In this document: positions 25,389-35,245 of the stretch, in pieces | Numbering within the stretch: position 1 is the first letter of the stretch | How the letters are laid out: every line of letters starts with the position of its first letter | NCBI GenBank assembly: GCA_001543385.1 | Contig: LPNH01000007.1 | Coordinates: 1-64,000 of the forward strand | Length of the DNA stretch: 64,000 nt | Reading direction: 5' to 3' | Origin: Candidatus Hemicellulosilyticus sp. P3 | Lineage (GTDB): Bacteria; Bacteroidota; Bacteroidia; Bacteroidales; P3 | Position numbers and translations under genes: made by a program | The notes under the pieces: generated by a model | Seen by the model: only the letters and a program-made list of their open reading frames with translations | Told to the model about the DNA's origin: nothing | Databases searched by the model: none

Positions 25389-25673
25389 ATGAAGATTCCG
25401 ACATTACTCCGACAAGACCGCTGGGTCTCAGGGCTGCTGGCCGTCATAGCCAGCGAGCTGCCGCTGGCGGCGCTCTGGGCAACGGTACTGGCCCTGTCGG
25501 GACTGCCCGCCGGTGAAAACCTGCGTTGGCTGGCGCCGGCATTTATTCCGCCGGTATTGCTGCTGCGACACATGGCCAAACGAAGACAGACACCGGAAGC
25601 AACGAAGGGGGCTATTGTCACGCTCTTTGGAACTTTTATGGTTTTCATCGTTTTTTATCTGAAAGCGTCATGA
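25389..25673 (+). CDS. Small three-helix membrane protein, unknown
   Basis: A 94-residue protein with hydrophobic segments at about 14-37, 46-60 and 72-91 and a basic cytosolic-looking loop (RHMAKRRQTPEATKG). Not recognised. It sits between the DUF4340 gene and lpxB, overlapping the lpxB start by 4 nt (ATGA), which supports real translation. Confidence 0.6.
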   Translation: MKIPTLLRQDRWVSGLLAVIASELPLAALWATVLALSGLPAGENLRWLAPAFIPPVLLLRHMAKRRQTPEATKGAIVTLFGTFMVFIVFYLKAS

Positions 25674-26818
25674 GGTATTATATCATAGCCGGCGAAGCTT
25701 CGGGAGACCTGCACGGGGCCAACCTTATCCGGGCTTTGGCTCGGCTTGACGCCTATGCCGAGATAAGATACTGGGGCGGCGACAGCATGGCGTCAGCCTG
25801 CACAGAGACCGGGGTGAAGGCCGAACAGGTGAAGCATATCAACGCCTTGGCTTACATGGGCTTTATCGAAGTGGGCATGCATCTGCGCTCCATCGCCCGC
25901 AACATAGGGTTGTGCAAAGAAGACCTGTTGCGCTATCGGCCCGATGCAGTGATTTATATCGACTACCCCGGATTCAACCTAAAGATAGCACGCTTCGCCC
26001 ATCGTCACGGGCTGCACAACTATTATTATATCTCGCCACAGCTGTGGGCCTGGAAGAAAGGACGTATCAAGACAATGCGACAGACGCTGGACCGGCTGTA
26101 CTGCATCTTGCCTTTCGAGGAACGTTTTTATGCCGAAAACCATTTTGAGGCTGCCTGTTATGTCGGACATCCTCTGCTGGATGCAGTGGAACAATTCCGC
26201 CGACATGCCGACAAGGACATACTGTCGCGGGATCGACAGCACATTGTGGCGCTGCTGCCCGGCAGCCGACGACAGGAACTGAAAAGAATGCTGCCGCAAA
26301 TGGCACGGCTGGCACACCGCTATCCACAGTATCGGTTTGTCGTGGCCGGCATGTCGCTGTTGGGCGAAGCGCTCTACTCTTCGCTGATGCCGGACCGCCC
26401 GGCCAACCTCACTGTGGCCTATGACCAGACCTACTCGCTGCTGGCGCAGGCCCGGGCCGCCATTGTCTGCTCGGGCACCGCGACACTGGAAGCGGCACTG
26501 TTTGACGTGCCGCAGGTGGTCTGCTACCGCGCCAACGCGCTGTCCATCGCCATCGCCCGCATGGTGGCCAGCCGTCGTGTGCGATACATCTCGCTGGTCA
26601 ACCTCATTGCCGATCAACCGATTGTCACGGAGCTGATACAAGGTGACATGAGCGACCGCGCACTGGACCGGAACTTTGAAGCCATTGTCCGTGACTGCAC
26701 CGACCGCGACAGGATTTTGAAAGGCTACGCCACACTACGCCGCATCCTGGGTGACGGAGGGGCATCGGATCGTGTGGCACAAGACATTATTGACGATTTA
26801 CGCAACCGGAAGAAGTGA
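25670..26818 (+). CDS. lpxB: Lipid-A-disaccharide synthase
   Basis: ATG at 25670 overlaps the previous stop. The 382-residue protein begins RYYIIAGEASGDLHGANLI, the LpxB hallmark, and continues with YIDYPGFNLKIARFAH, YYISPQLWAWKKGR, LPGSRRQELKRMLP and SGTATLEAALFDVPQVV. It is the GT19 enzyme that condenses UDP-2,3-diacylglucosamine with lipid X in lipid A synthesis. It shows that this organism makes lipopolysaccharide. The next gene starts at an overlapping GTG. Confidence 0.96.
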   Translation: MRYYIIAGEASGDLHGANLIRALARLDAYAEIRYWGGDSMASACTETGVKAEQVKHINALAYMGFIEVGMHLRSIARNIGLCKEDLLRYRPDAVIYIDYPGFNLKIARFAHRHGLHNYYYISPQLWAWKKGRIKTMRQTLDRLYCILPFEERFYAENHFEAACYVGHPLLDAVEQFRRHADKDILSRDRQHIVALLPGSRRQELKRMLPQMARLAHRYPQYRFVVAGMSLLGEALYSSLMPDRPANLTVAYDQTYSLLAQARAAIVCSGTATLEAALFDVPQVVCYRANALSIAIARMVASRRVRYISLVNLIADQPIVTELIQGDMSDRALDRNFEAIVRDCTDRDRILKGYATLRRILGDGGASDRVAQDIIDDLRNRKK

Positions 26819-28149
26819 CTATACGCCGACTACTGTTACAACTGCTATTGTGCCTGACCGCCACCGCGGCGGCACAGACCGACCGGGTCAAGGTGAGGAT
26901 TTTTGCCGCCGCCACTGTCGAATATGTCAGTGTGTCGTTTGACTTGGGGGTTTACAGGCTTTATGCTGACGACACCTTGATTGACTCGACGCTTACCGAA
27001 GGCTCCACCATAGAACTGGCCCGACAAGGAAACGCCGTGAATGTCAGCGCCGGCAGCTATCACTACGGGACCTACCGCCAGGTAAGGCTGGAAGCCACCG
27101 ACACCGCCTGTATACTCTGTCTTAACCCACGCGGCAGCGCATCCCGTTCGTATGAAGGCAATCTGGTTGTATCGGCGGCCAAGGCAAAAGGGCTGCTGAT
27201 CATCAACGATGTGGAGTTTGAGACCTACTTGGCGGGCGTGGCTCAGTCGGAGATTTACGGTGACGAAAGCGACATATACCGTGTGCAGGCGATTATTTCG
27301 CGGACCTGGGCACTGCGCAATCTGGGCAAGCACAAAAACGACGGATATAATTTCTGCGACCATGTGCATTGCCAGGCTTACCACAACCGCTGTGTACGAC
27401 CCGACATTATGCTGGGCACGATTGCCAGCAGCGGCGAAACCATTGTCGACGCGGAAGGCCGGCTGATTGAAACCCCGTTTCACTCCAACTCGGGAGGTGA
27501 AACCGCCAATTCGGAGGATGTGTGGCGTACAGCGCTGCCCTATCTGCGCTCGGTGGAGGACACCTTTTCCTATCGTATGCGCCAAAGCGACTGGGAGAAG
27601 AGCATCAGCGAGGAGCAGTGGCTGGGCTATTTTTCGAAAAAACATCATGTCGACACCTCTAATGACAGTCTCCGACACCTGTTGCTCTCATTCAAACAAG
27701 AGCACCGAAAAGCCAAACTGCTGCAGGTGCCGCTGACACGGGTGCGCGTTGATTTCAAACTGAAGTCCACATTCTTCTCCGTCGACTACGACAGCACCCA
27801 CCGACGTGTCATACTACGCGGTCACGGCTACGGGCATGGCGTGGGCCTCAGCCAGGAAGGGGCGATACGCATGGTGCGCATGGGCATCCCCTATGACCGC
27901 ATCATCCAACACTACTACACCGGAGCCCGCATTTACAAAAATCCGAATACGGAACACCATTATGTGCAGCATTATGTGGCACAGATTGAGCAAATCATTG
28001 AGGAGGACCGGCACCGGTCCAGCCAGACGAAATCGAAGAAGGACGACTGGCTGGGACGCCTTTTCCGCCTGCGCGACCGCGAGGAACGCGAAGAGACCTA
28101 CGACGCCTCCCGTCAGGAGCTCGAACATGACTGGCAGTACGAATGGTGA
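26815..28149 (+). CDS. SpoIID/LytB-domain protein
   Basis: Translation starts at GTG 26815, overlapping the lpxB TGA (GTGA). The 444-residue product has a short signal peptide and the SpoIID domain: DVEFETYLAGVAQSEI, QAIISRTWALRN, HSNSGGETANSEDVW and GHGYGHGVGLSQEGAIRM with PYDRIIQHYYTGARIYK. In Firmicutes SpoIID cleaves denuded peptidoglycan; Bacteroidetes homologues are envelope proteins of unclear role. The tail (about 390-444) is highly charged (RLRDREEREETYDASRQE) and extra to the family domain. Confidence 0.88.
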   Translation: MTIRRLLLQLLLCLTATAAAQTDRVKVRIFAAATVEYVSVSFDLGVYRLYADDTLIDSTLTEGSTIELARQGNAVNVSAGSYHYGTYRQVRLEATDTACILCLNPRGSASRSYEGNLVVSAAKAKGLLIINDVEFETYLAGVAQSEIYGDESDIYRVQAIISRTWALRNLGKHKNDGYNFCDHVHCQAYHNRCVRPDIMLGTIASSGETIVDAEGRLIETPFHSNSGGETANSEDVWRTALPYLRSVEDTFSYRMRQSDWEKSISEEQWLGYFSKKHHVDTSNDSLRHLLLSFKQEHRKAKLLQVPLTRVRVDFKLKSTFFSVDYDSTHRRVILRGHGYGHGVGLSQEGAIRMVRMGIPYDRIIQHYYTGARIYKNPNTEHHYVQHYVAQIEQIIEEDRHRSSQTKSKKDDWLGRLFRLRDREEREETYDASRQELEHDWQYEW

Positions 28150-28202
28150 GACATCCGGCGACAACAGTACAGACAGAATAGAAAAACAAAAATCAAACCG
28201 TT

Positions 28203-28760
28203 ATGCATTATATCAAACGCCTGCTTCTGACAGGACTTTTCAGCAGCCTTTTCGTCATGGCCGGTGCCCAGCAGATTAACTGGGTCTCCATCGAGAACGC
28301 CCCGCAAAACAGCGGAAAATTGTTTCTGGTGGACTTCTACACCAACTGGTGCGGATACTGCAAGAAGATGGACAGGGAGACCTTCACCAACCCCACCGTG
28401 GTGAAAATCATCAACAAGTATTACGTGCCGGTCAAGTTCAATGCCGAAGGCAACACCACATTCGTGTGGCACGGGGTCAAATACACACCCACGCCCACAC
28501 CGCCGGGCAGCCGCCCCAGCGTGCATATGTTCACCAAGTCGGTGCTCGGCCAAAAAATAGGATTTCCCTCATTCGGTTTCTTTAACAGCGACCAAACGTT
28601 GATGACTATTGTTCAAGGGTATCAAAATGCCGACGAGTTTGCCGTCATGTTGTGGTATTTCGCCTCGGGCGACAACAAACGTTATGCTTTCGACCATTAC
28701 CGCTCCATTTTTGACAAAGATATCCGACCGGCGATGAACCGTGCGTTGAATATGGAATAA
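28203..28760 (+). CDS. Secreted thioredoxin-like protein (CGYC)
   Basis: A 185-residue protein with a signal peptide (cleavage near AGAQQ) and a thioredoxin-fold domain with the active site WCGYCKKMD (Cys50-x-x-Cys53), then KFNAEGNTTF and IGFPSFGFFNSD, where the cis-Pro is expected. It resembles DUF255/thioredoxin-like proteins of Bacteroidetes and probably reduces disulfides or repairs proteins in the periplasm. Fourteen nt before ftsY. Confidence 0.85.
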   Translation: MHYIKRLLLTGLFSSLFVMAGAQQINWVSIENAPQNSGKLFLVDFYTNWCGYCKKMDRETFTNPTVVKIINKYYVPVKFNAEGNTTFVWHGVKYTPTPTPPGSRPSVHMFTKSVLGQKIGFPSFGFFNSDQTLMTIVQGYQNADEFAVMLWYFASGDNKRYAFDHYRSIFDKDIRPAMNRALNME

Positions 28761-28773
28761 TAGAGAACCGATC

Positions 28774-29727
28774 ATGGGACTTTTTTCACATAGCAAACAG
28801 CAGTACGAGACGCTGCAGAAAGGCATTGCCCCAACCAAGGAGAGTTTTCTGGCAAAACTGACGCGCACCGTGCTGGGGCACTCCACCGTCGACGACGAGG
28901 TGCTGGACCGGCTGGAAGAGACTCTGGTCACCTCGGATGTGGGAGTGGAGACGGCTGTCAAAATCATTGAAAAGCTGCAGGAACGTGTCAAACGGGACAA
29001 ATATATCAGCACTGCCGAACTCAACTCCATCCTGCGGGCCGAGATTGCCCAACTGTTGAGACAGGAGACGGCCGGACTGCCCGCCGGCTTCGATGCGCCG
29101 CTGAAAAGCCGCCCTTACGTCATCCTTGTGGTGGGTGTGAACGGCGTGGGAAAAACAACGACTATTGCCAAATTGGCCTACCAGTATAAACAGGCAGGAA
29201 AAACGGTGATGCTGGGCGCCGCCGACACATTTCGCGCCGCCGCAGTCGAACAGCTGACCATGTGGGCGGAACGAGTGGGTGTGCCCATCGTGCAGCAAGG
29301 CATGAACGCCGACCCGGCCTCAGTGGCTTACGACACATTGCAGTCCGCCATGGCCAAAGAGACGGATGTTGTCATCATCGACACGGCCGGGCGGCTGCAC
29401 AACAAGGTGGGACTGATGAATGAACTGGGCAAGATTCGCAAAGTGCTGCAGAAACTGATGCCCGACGCCCCCCACGAGGTGCTGCTGGTGCTCGACGCCA
29501 CCACTGGACAAAACGCCATCGAGCAGACACGCCAGTTCACGGCGGCCACGCAGGTCAACGCATTGGCGTTGACAAAGTTGGACGGAACAGCCAAAGGCGG
29601 TGTAATTATCGGCATCAGCGACCAGTTCAAGATACCGGTGCGCTATATCGGGCTGGGTGAGCGGATGACCGACCTACAGATATTTCACCCCGACAGTTTC
29701 GTCGAGACCCTTTTTGATAACAAATGA
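28774..29727 (+). CDS. ftsY: Signal recognition particle receptor FtsY
   Basis: A 317-residue SRP receptor GTPase with the NG domain and almost no acidic A domain, as usual in Bacteroidetes. G1 GVNGVGKTTT (121-130), DTFRAAAVEQL (151-161), G3 DTAGRLHN (203-210) and G4 TKLDGTAKGG (267-276). It docks ribosome-SRP complexes at the translocon, matching yidC earlier in the window. The stop overlaps the rimO ATG. Confidence 0.97.
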   Translation: MGLFSHSKQQYETLQKGIAPTKESFLAKLTRTVLGHSTVDDEVLDRLEETLVTSDVGVETAVKIIEKLQERVKRDKYISTAELNSILRAEIAQLLRQETAGLPAGFDAPLKSRPYVILVVGVNGVGKTTTIAKLAYQYKQAGKTVMLGAADTFRAAAVEQLTMWAERVGVPIVQQGMNADPASVAYDTLQSAMAKETDVVIIDTAGRLHNKVGLMNELGKIRKVLQKLMPDAPHEVLLVLDATTGQNAIEQTRQFTAATQVNALALTKLDGTAKGGVIIGISDQFKIPVRYIGLGERMTDLQIFHPDSFVETLFDNK

Positions 29728-31055
29728 AAATCAATATTGTCACACTGGGCTGTTCGAAGAACACTGTCGATTCGGAGAATCTGGCCGGACATCTGCAACA
29801 ACAACAGCATCAACTCTTTTTTGACCGCACACTGAACGACTGCGATGTTGTTATTGTGAACACATGCGGGTTTATCGGCGACGCCAAGCAGGAGTCGGTG
29901 ACGACACTGCTGGAACAGGTGGACGCCAAGCGCCGATTCAACCGGCGGCACCGCTATGACGGACGACGGCGGCAACTTATCGCAACGGGGTGTCTGGTGC
30001 AACGCTACCGGGAGGAATTGCGAAGTGAACTGCCCGAGGTCGACGCTTGGTTTGGCGTGATGGAATGGGACAAGGTGTTGACCGCTGTCGACAAAGCGGC
30101 CTCCAAAGAACCTTTCAGCCTACGCCGCACTGTCAGCACACCACGCCACTATGCTTACCTGAAGATTGCCGAAGGGTGCAACCGCAGTTGTTCCTACTGC
30201 GCCATTCCTCTTATCCGGGGAGCATACGTGTCACGCCCTATAGAGGAATTGGTGGCCGAGGCCCGGCAACTGGTGGCCGACGGTGCAAAGGAGCTTATTG
30301 TCATTGCACAGGACACCACCTATTATGGATTGGATCGCTACGGACGACGTCGGCTGGCCGAACTGCTGGAACTGCTGGCCACCCGAAGCGGGGCCCGATG
30401 GATACGGCTGCACTATACCTACCCGGCGGACTTTCCCTTGGATGTCCTCGACGTGATGCGACGATACAGCAACATCTGCAAATACATTGACATACCGCTG
30501 CAACACATCAACAGCGGACTGTTGCGCTCCATGCGGCGCGGAATAGACCGCACAGGCACACTGGCGTTGCTGCAGCAGATACGCAAAACGCTGCCGGACA
30601 TCTGCATCCGCACCACACTCATCGCAGGCTATCCGGGCGAAACCGACGAAGCGTTCGAAGAGTTGAAAACCTTTGTACAGGAAGCACGTTTCGACCGCAT
30701 GGGCTGCTTTGCCTATTCACCTGAAGAGGGCACCCCTGCCGAACCGCTGGGCGACCCTGTCGACGAGGCGGAGAAACAACGTCGCGTCGACGAACTGATG
30801 ACCCTGCAGGAGCGTATCTCACAGGAACGTAATGAACAACTCGCCGGAAAAACCCTGACTGTACTCATAGACCGCCGGGAGGGAGATTTCTATATCGGAC
30901 GCACGGAATACGACAGCCCGGAGATTGACGACGAGGTGCTCATAGACCGTCACACCGTGCCACACCACACCCTGCACACCGGATCCTTCTATCGCGTTCG
31001 CATCACCGCAGCAATGGAAAACGACCTTTACGGCACCGTTGTGCATGATGCATAA
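29724..31055 (+). CDS. rimO: Ribosomal protein S12 methylthiotransferase RimO
   Basis: A 443-residue radical-SAM methylthiotransferase. The N-terminal UPF0004 domain has Cys10 (LGCSKNTVDSENL), Cys48 and Cys90 for the auxiliary [4Fe-4S]; the SAM cluster is Cys152-x3-Cys156-x2-Cys159 (EGCNRSCSYCAIPLIRG); a TRAM domain closes the protein. The SKNTVDSE motif separates RimO from MiaB. It adds a methylthio group to S12 Asp. Overlaps ftsY by 4 nt. Confidence 0.96.
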   Translation: MKINIVTLGCSKNTVDSENLAGHLQQQQHQLFFDRTLNDCDVVIVNTCGFIGDAKQESVTTLLEQVDAKRRFNRRHRYDGRRRQLIATGCLVQRYREELRSELPEVDAWFGVMEWDKVLTAVDKAASKEPFSLRRTVSTPRHYAYLKIAEGCNRSCSYCAIPLIRGAYVSRPIEELVAEARQLVADGAKELIVIAQDTTYYGLDRYGRRRLAELLELLATRSGARWIRLHYTYPADFPLDVLDVMRRYSNICKYIDIPLQHINSGLLRSMRRGIDRTGTLALLQQIRKTLPDICIRTTLIAGYPGETDEAFEELKTFVQEARFDRMGCFAYSPEEGTPAEPLGDPVDEAEKQRRVDELMTLQERISQERNEQLAGKTLTVLIDRREGDFYIGRTEYDSPEIDDEVLIDRHTVPHHTLHTGSFYRVRITAAMENDLYGTVVHDA

Positions 31056-31078
31056 CACCCGCCTATCGACCCTTAGCC

Positions 31079-32128
31079 ATGACAACCGACACCAGCCTTA
31101 TTGATTCGATACGCACACGACGAGACATCGACGCCGTGCAGTTGCACACCCTTCTGGAACAAGCCGACGAGCACCTCGTCGCAGCACTGAGATGCGCCGC
31201 ACAGGAACAAGCCGTGGCTGTCTACGGTCATGATATCTATGTGCGCGGCCTTATCGAAATCAGCAATATATGCCGCAACAACTGCTACTACTGCGGCATA
31301 CGGCGCGACAACCGCAAGGTGCAACGATACCGACTGGACAAAGAGACTATCCTCGCATGTTGCCGGACGGGCTATGAGCTGGGATTCCGCACCTTTGTAT
31401 TGCAAGGAGGCGAGGATGCCTACTACGATGACAGTAGGCTGTGCGACATTGTCGGCAGCATCAAACACCACCATCCTGACTGCGCCGTCACTTTATCGCT
31501 GGGCGAACGGAGCCGCGAGAGCTACAGGCTGCTGCGCGAGGCCGGCGCCGACCGCTACCTGTTGCGCCACGAAACCGCCGACGACAGCCACTACCGGCAA
31601 TTACATCCGGACGAATTAAGCCCTGTACACCGCAAAGAGTGCCTTTTCAACCTCAAGGAACTGGGGTATCAGGTGGGGGCCGGCTTCATGGTGGGCAGCC
31701 CGCACCAGACTGTGGACCATCTGATGTCGGACATCCGCTTCCTGCAAGAGTTGCAGCCTGACATGATCGGCATCGGCCCATTCCTGTCGCACAGCGACAC
31801 CCCCTTTCACGACCAACCCGACGGCGACAGCGACCGTTGTCTGCGTATGCTCGCCATTCTGCGTCTGCTTTTCCCCAAGGTGCTGTTGCCCGCCACAACC
31901 GCCCTCGGCACCGCCGACCCTTTAGGCCGCGAAAAAGGCATACTCTATGGCGGGAACGTACTGATGCCCAACCTGTCGCCCATGGCTGTACGAAAAAAAT
32001 ACATGCTTTACGACAACAAGATATGCACGGGCGACGAGGCCGCCGAATGCCGCGCCTGCCTCTCAAAGCGAATGGAGATGATCGGCTACCGCATCGTCGT
32101 CGATCGGGGAGACGTGAAGAAAATCTGA
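31079..32128 (+). CDS. hydE: [FeFe]-hydrogenase maturase-like radical SAM protein HydE
   Basis: A 349-residue radical-SAM protein with Cys65-x3-Cys69-x2-Cys72 (NICRNNCYYCGIRR) and QGGEDAYYDD. The C-terminal Cys316, Cys324 and Cys327 match the second Fe-S site of HydE (KICTGDEAAECRACL). ETADDSHYRQLHP and VGSPHQTVDHLMSDI also fit HydE rather than BioB or PylB. HydE helps build the H-cluster with HydF and HydG, neither of which is in this window. The gene follows rimO at 23 nt. Confidence 0.88.
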   Translation: MTTDTSLIDSIRTRRDIDAVQLHTLLEQADEHLVAALRCAAQEQAVAVYGHDIYVRGLIEISNICRNNCYYCGIRRDNRKVQRYRLDKETILACCRTGYELGFRTFVLQGGEDAYYDDSRLCDIVGSIKHHHPDCAVTLSLGERSRESYRLLREAGADRYLLRHETADDSHYRQLHPDELSPVHRKECLFNLKELGYQVGAGFMVGSPHQTVDHLMSDIRFLQELQPDMIGIGPFLSHSDTPFHDQPDGDSDRCLRMLAILRLLFPKVLLPATTALGTADPLGREKGILYGGNVLMPNLSPMAVRKKYMLYDNKICTGDEAAECRACLSKRMEMIGYRIVVDRGDVKKI

Positions 32129-32165
32129 AACGTCGGACACTTTTTGCCAAATTGAAAAATATTAG

Positions 32166-32173
32166 TATCTTTG
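32166..32173 (+). promoter_or_regulatory. Putative promoter of DUF177-rpmF (TATCTTTG)
   Basis: AATATTAGTATCTTTGC matches TAnnTTTG, 24 nt before the ATG at 32198. Confidence 0.65.
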
Positions 32174-32197
32174 CAAACTCAAAGTGCGTGTGTAAAG

Positions 32198-32716
32198 ATG
32201 CAACCCAACGACACTGTCGTACAGCTCAATGGCTTGAAACCAGGTAGATACACCTACCGCTACACATTGGACGACACGTTTTTCGAAACCTTCGGGAACG
32301 AGGAATTGCAGCACGGAACAGTGGCGTTTGAGGTCGTTTTGGAGAAAAATGAACGCATGTTGGTGTTCAACTTCACCTTCCAAGGGAAAATGGAGACTAC
32401 ATGTGACCGGTGTTTGGAGCGTATGGATGTGCCTGTCGGGGGAGAGCGGACAATGTGCGTGAAACTGAGTGACGAGAAAGAGGATGACGGTGAGGATACG
32501 ACGACACTCCCTGAGCAAACTTTCCAAATCGATCTGGCACAATGGATGTATGAATATGTGGTGATGGCCATGCCGATGCGATGCACACACGATGAGGCCG
32601 ATTGCGACCCCGATATGCTACACCGGATAGACATCCGGCAAAACGGGGGACAGAAGGACAACACACAGGTGGATCCACGATGGGAGTCCCTGCTGAAACT
32701 GAAAAATAACAAATAA
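32198..32716 (+). CDS. DUF177 (YceD-like) protein
   Basis: ATG 32198 (MQPNDTVVQLNGL) is chosen because an upstream in-frame TTG lies inside the promoter box. The 172-residue protein shows the DUF177 core with paired cysteines (TTCDRCLERMDVPV), a Zn-ribbon-like feature, and a conserved C-terminal segment (MRCTHDEADCDPDMLHRI). DUF177 genes lie next to rpmF in many bacteria and are linked to 23S rRNA/ribosome accumulation. rpmF follows at 13 nt. Confidence 0.88.
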   Translation: MQPNDTVVQLNGLKPGRYTYRYTLDDTFFETFGNEELQHGTVAFEVVLEKNERMLVFNFTFQGKMETTCDRCLERMDVPVGGERTMCVKLSDEKEDDGEDTTTLPEQTFQIDLAQWMYEYVVMAMPMRCTHDEADCDPDMLHRIDIRQNGGQKDNTQVDPRWESLLKLKNNK

Positions 32717-32729
32717 AAACAATACAACT

Positions 32730-32915
32730 ATGCCACATCCAAAACACAGATTCTCACAGACCCGCACGGCGAAGAGAAGAACTCATGACAGCCTGGAGTC
32801 GGCGCAGCTGACCACATGCAGCAACTGCGGCGCCCAAGTGATGTACCACCATGTATGCCCCGAATGCGGGTATTACAGAGGTAAACTCGCCATCGAGAAA
32901 AACGCCGAGGCATAA
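32730..32915 (+). CDS. rpmF: 50S ribosomal protein L32
   Basis: A 61-residue protein starting MPHPKHRFSQTRTAKRRTHD, with four zinc-binding cysteines (Cys30-x2-Cys33, Cys43-x2-Cys46). Full length. A strong terminator follows. Confidence 0.97.
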   Translation: MPHPKHRFSQTRTAKRRTHDSLESAQLTTCSNCGAQVMYHHVCPECGYYRGKLAIEKNAEA

Positions 32916-32925
32916 ACGGCCGGAA

Positions 32926-32983
32926 GGTGTGAAAAATGCAAGAGGGAGCGTTGTTTCAGACGCTCCCTCTTGCATTTTCACAC
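32926..32983 (+). terminator. Strong hairpin terminator after rpmF
   Basis: Arms of about 22 nt (around 32928-32950 and 32961-32983) pair with only one unpaired A; the loop is 10 nt. The A/T-rich outer stem can serve as terminator on both strands. Confidence 0.85.
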
Positions 32984-33022
32984 GTCTGTACACGGAGATT
33001 TTTTCATTTCGGTGAAAATGAT

Positions 33023-33030
33023 TAACTTTG
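33023..33030 (+). promoter_or_regulatory. Putative mutB promoter (TAACTTTG)
   Basis: TAACTTTGC matches TAnnTTTG, 41 nt before the mutB ATG and just after the rpmF terminator. Confidence 0.6.
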
Positions 33031-33071
33031 CATAATTATCATTCCCCGGAATAAATACTAAACATCTGATA

Positions 33072-35228
33072 ATGAGACCTGATTTTTCGAAAGTTAATTT
33101 CAAAAGCCAGCCGAAGGAGCAGGAGTCCTTTGAGCAATGGGAAAAAGACAACCATATCGAGAAGAACTGGAAGACGCCGGAGCAGATTGATGTGAAACCT
33201 GTCTACGGGAAAAAGGATTTGGCCGGCATGGAGCATCTGAACTACGCCGCCGGTATCGCTCCTTTCCTGCGCGGCCCCTACTCGACCATGTATGTGATGC
33301 GTCCCTGGACCGTCCGCCAGTATGCCGGCTTCTCGACGGCCGAAGAGAGCAACGCATTCTATCGCCGCAACATTGCCGCAGGACAGAAAGGTCTGAGTTG
33401 CGCTTTCGATCTGGCCACACACCGCGGCTACGACTCGGACCACGAGCGCGTGGTGGGCGATGTGGGCAAGGCCGGTGTGGCGATTGACAGTATTCTGGAC
33501 ATGAAAATTCTGTTCGACCAGATTCCACTCGACAAGATGAGTGTGTCGATGACCATGAACGGCGCCGTGCTGCCCATTCTGGCTTTCTATATCATCGCCG
33601 CCGAAGAGCAGGGCGTGAGCCAAGAGCAACTGCAGGGCACTATCCAGAACGATATTCTCAAGGAATTTATGGTGCGCAACACCTATATTTATCCGCCGTT
33701 GCCGTCGATGAAGATTATCGCCGACATCTTTGAATATACTTCCAAGCACATGCCCAAGTTCAACAGCATCAGCATCTCGGGCTACCACATGCAGGAAGCC
33801 GGCGCCACCGCCGATATCGAGCTGGCCTACACGTTGGCCGACGGTTTGGAGTACCTGCGTGCCGGTATCAATGCAGGCATGAGTGTCGACGACTTCGCGC
33901 CACGCCTGAGTTTCTTCTGGGGCGTGGGCATGAATCATTTCATGGAGATTGCCAAGATGCGTGCCGCCCGCATGCTTTGGGCTAAGATTGTAAGCCAGTT
34001 CAACCCAAAGAACCCCAAGTCGTTAGCACTGCGCACACACTGCCAGACCTCGGGCTGGAGCCTTACGGAGCAGGACCCGTTTAACAATGTGGCACGCACC
34101 TGCATTGAAGCCATGGGGGCCGCCCTGGGACACACGCAAAGCCTGCACACAAACGCTTTGGACGAGGCTATTGCGTTGCCGACGGATTTCAGCGCGCGTA
34201 TTGCCCGTAATACACAGATTTATATCCAAGAGGAGACAAATATATGCCGCGTGGTCGACCCGTGGGCGGGCAGCTACTATGTGGAGAGCCTGACTCATGA
34301 GCTGGCTCATCGAGCCTGGGCGCATATCCAGGAGGTGGAGAAACTGGGAGGTATGGCCAAGGCCATTGAAAGCGGTGTGCCCAAGATGCGTATCGAAGAG
34401 GCGTCGGCCCGCAAGCAGAGCCGCATCGACAGTAATGTGGACACTATCGTCGGTATCAACAAGTACCGTCTGGACCACGAGGACCCCATCGACACGCTGG
34501 AAGTGGACAACACGGCTGTGCGCAAGGCACAGATCGAGCGCCTGGCCAAACTGCGTGCCGAACGAGACAACGACGCTGTGCAGGCAGCGCTGGACGCACT
34601 GACCGAATGTGCCCGGAGCGGGAACGGCAATTTGCTGGACCTGAGTATCGATGCGGCACGCAAACGCGCCTCGCTGGGCGAAATCAGCTACGCACTGGAG
34701 AAGGTGTATGGGCGCTACAAGGCGAAAATCAATCTTATCAGCAACGTGTACAGTTCACAGACCAAGGAGAGCGAGGACTTCAAGAAAGCCCTGGAGCTCA
34801 CAGACAAATTTGCCAAACTGGAAGGCCGTCGCCCGCGTATTATGGTGGCCAAGATGGGGCAGGACGGCCACGACCGCGGCGCCAAAGTGGTGGCTACGGG
34901 CTATGCCGACATGGGTTTCGACGTGGATATGGGGCCGCTGTTTCAGACCCCTGCCGAAGCGGCCAAACAGGCAGTGGAGAACGACGTGCACATCTTTGGC
35001 GCCAGCTCGCTGGCAGCCGGACACAAAACGCTGCTACCCCAAGTGATCGAGGAGCTCAAGAAACTGGGGCGCGAAGACATTATGGTGGTGGCCGGCGGCG
35101 TGATACCGCCTCAGGATTATGACTTTCTTTTCAAAGCCGGCGTGGCGGCTGTTTTCGGTCCCGGAACACCTGTCAGCACCTCGGCAATCAAAATGATGGA
35201 ACTGCTTTTCGCAGCACGTAACGCATAG
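33072..35228 (+). CDS. mutB: Methylmalonyl-CoA mutase, large (catalytic) subunit
   Basis: A 718-residue protein with the TIM-barrel catalytic domain ([25 protein letters not shown] near 70-95; [32 protein letters not shown]) and a C-terminal cobalamin-binding domain with Asp598-x-His600-x2-Gly603 (DGHDRG). It interconverts succinyl-CoA and methylmalonyl-CoA on the propionate pathway. Full length. The small subunit gene mutA, which normally lies directly upstream, is absent: the upstream neighbour is rpmF with a terminator and mutB has its own promoter. Confidence 0.95.
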   Translation: MRPDFSKVNFKSQPKEQESFEQWEKDNHIEKNWKTPEQIDVKPVYGKKDLAGMEHLNYAAGIAPFLRGPYSTMYVMRPWTVRQYAGFSTAEESNAFYRRNIAAGQKGLSCAFDLATHRGYDSDHERVVGDVGKAGVAIDSILDMKILFDQIPLDKMSVSMTMNGAVLPILAFYIIAAEEQGVSQEQLQGTIQNDILKEFMVRNTYIYPPLPSMKIIADIFEYTSKHMPKFNSISISGYHMQEAGATADIELAYTLADGLEYLRAGINAGMSVDDFAPRLSFFWGVGMNHFMEIAKMRAARMLWAKIVSQFNPKNPKSLALRTHCQTSGWSLTEQDPFNNVARTCIEAMGAALGHTQSLHTNALDEAIALPTDFSARIARNTQIYIQEETNICRVVDPWAGSYYVESLTHELAHRAWAHIQEVEKLGGMAKAIESGVPKMRIEEASARKQSRIDSNVDTIVGINKYRLDHEDPIDTLEVDNTAVRKAQIERLAKLRAERDNDAVQAALDALTECARSGNGNLLDLSIDAARKRASLGEISYALEKVYGRYKAKINLISNVYSSQTKESEDFKKALELTDKFAKLEGRRPRIMVAKMGQDGHDRGAKVVATGYADMGFDVDMGPLFQTPAEAAKQAVENDVHIFGASSLAAGHKTLLPQVIEELKKLGREDIMVVAGGVIPPQDYDFLFKAGVAAVFGPGTPVSTSAIKMMELLFAARNA

Positions 35229-35245
35229 TCAACACGCCACAACCC

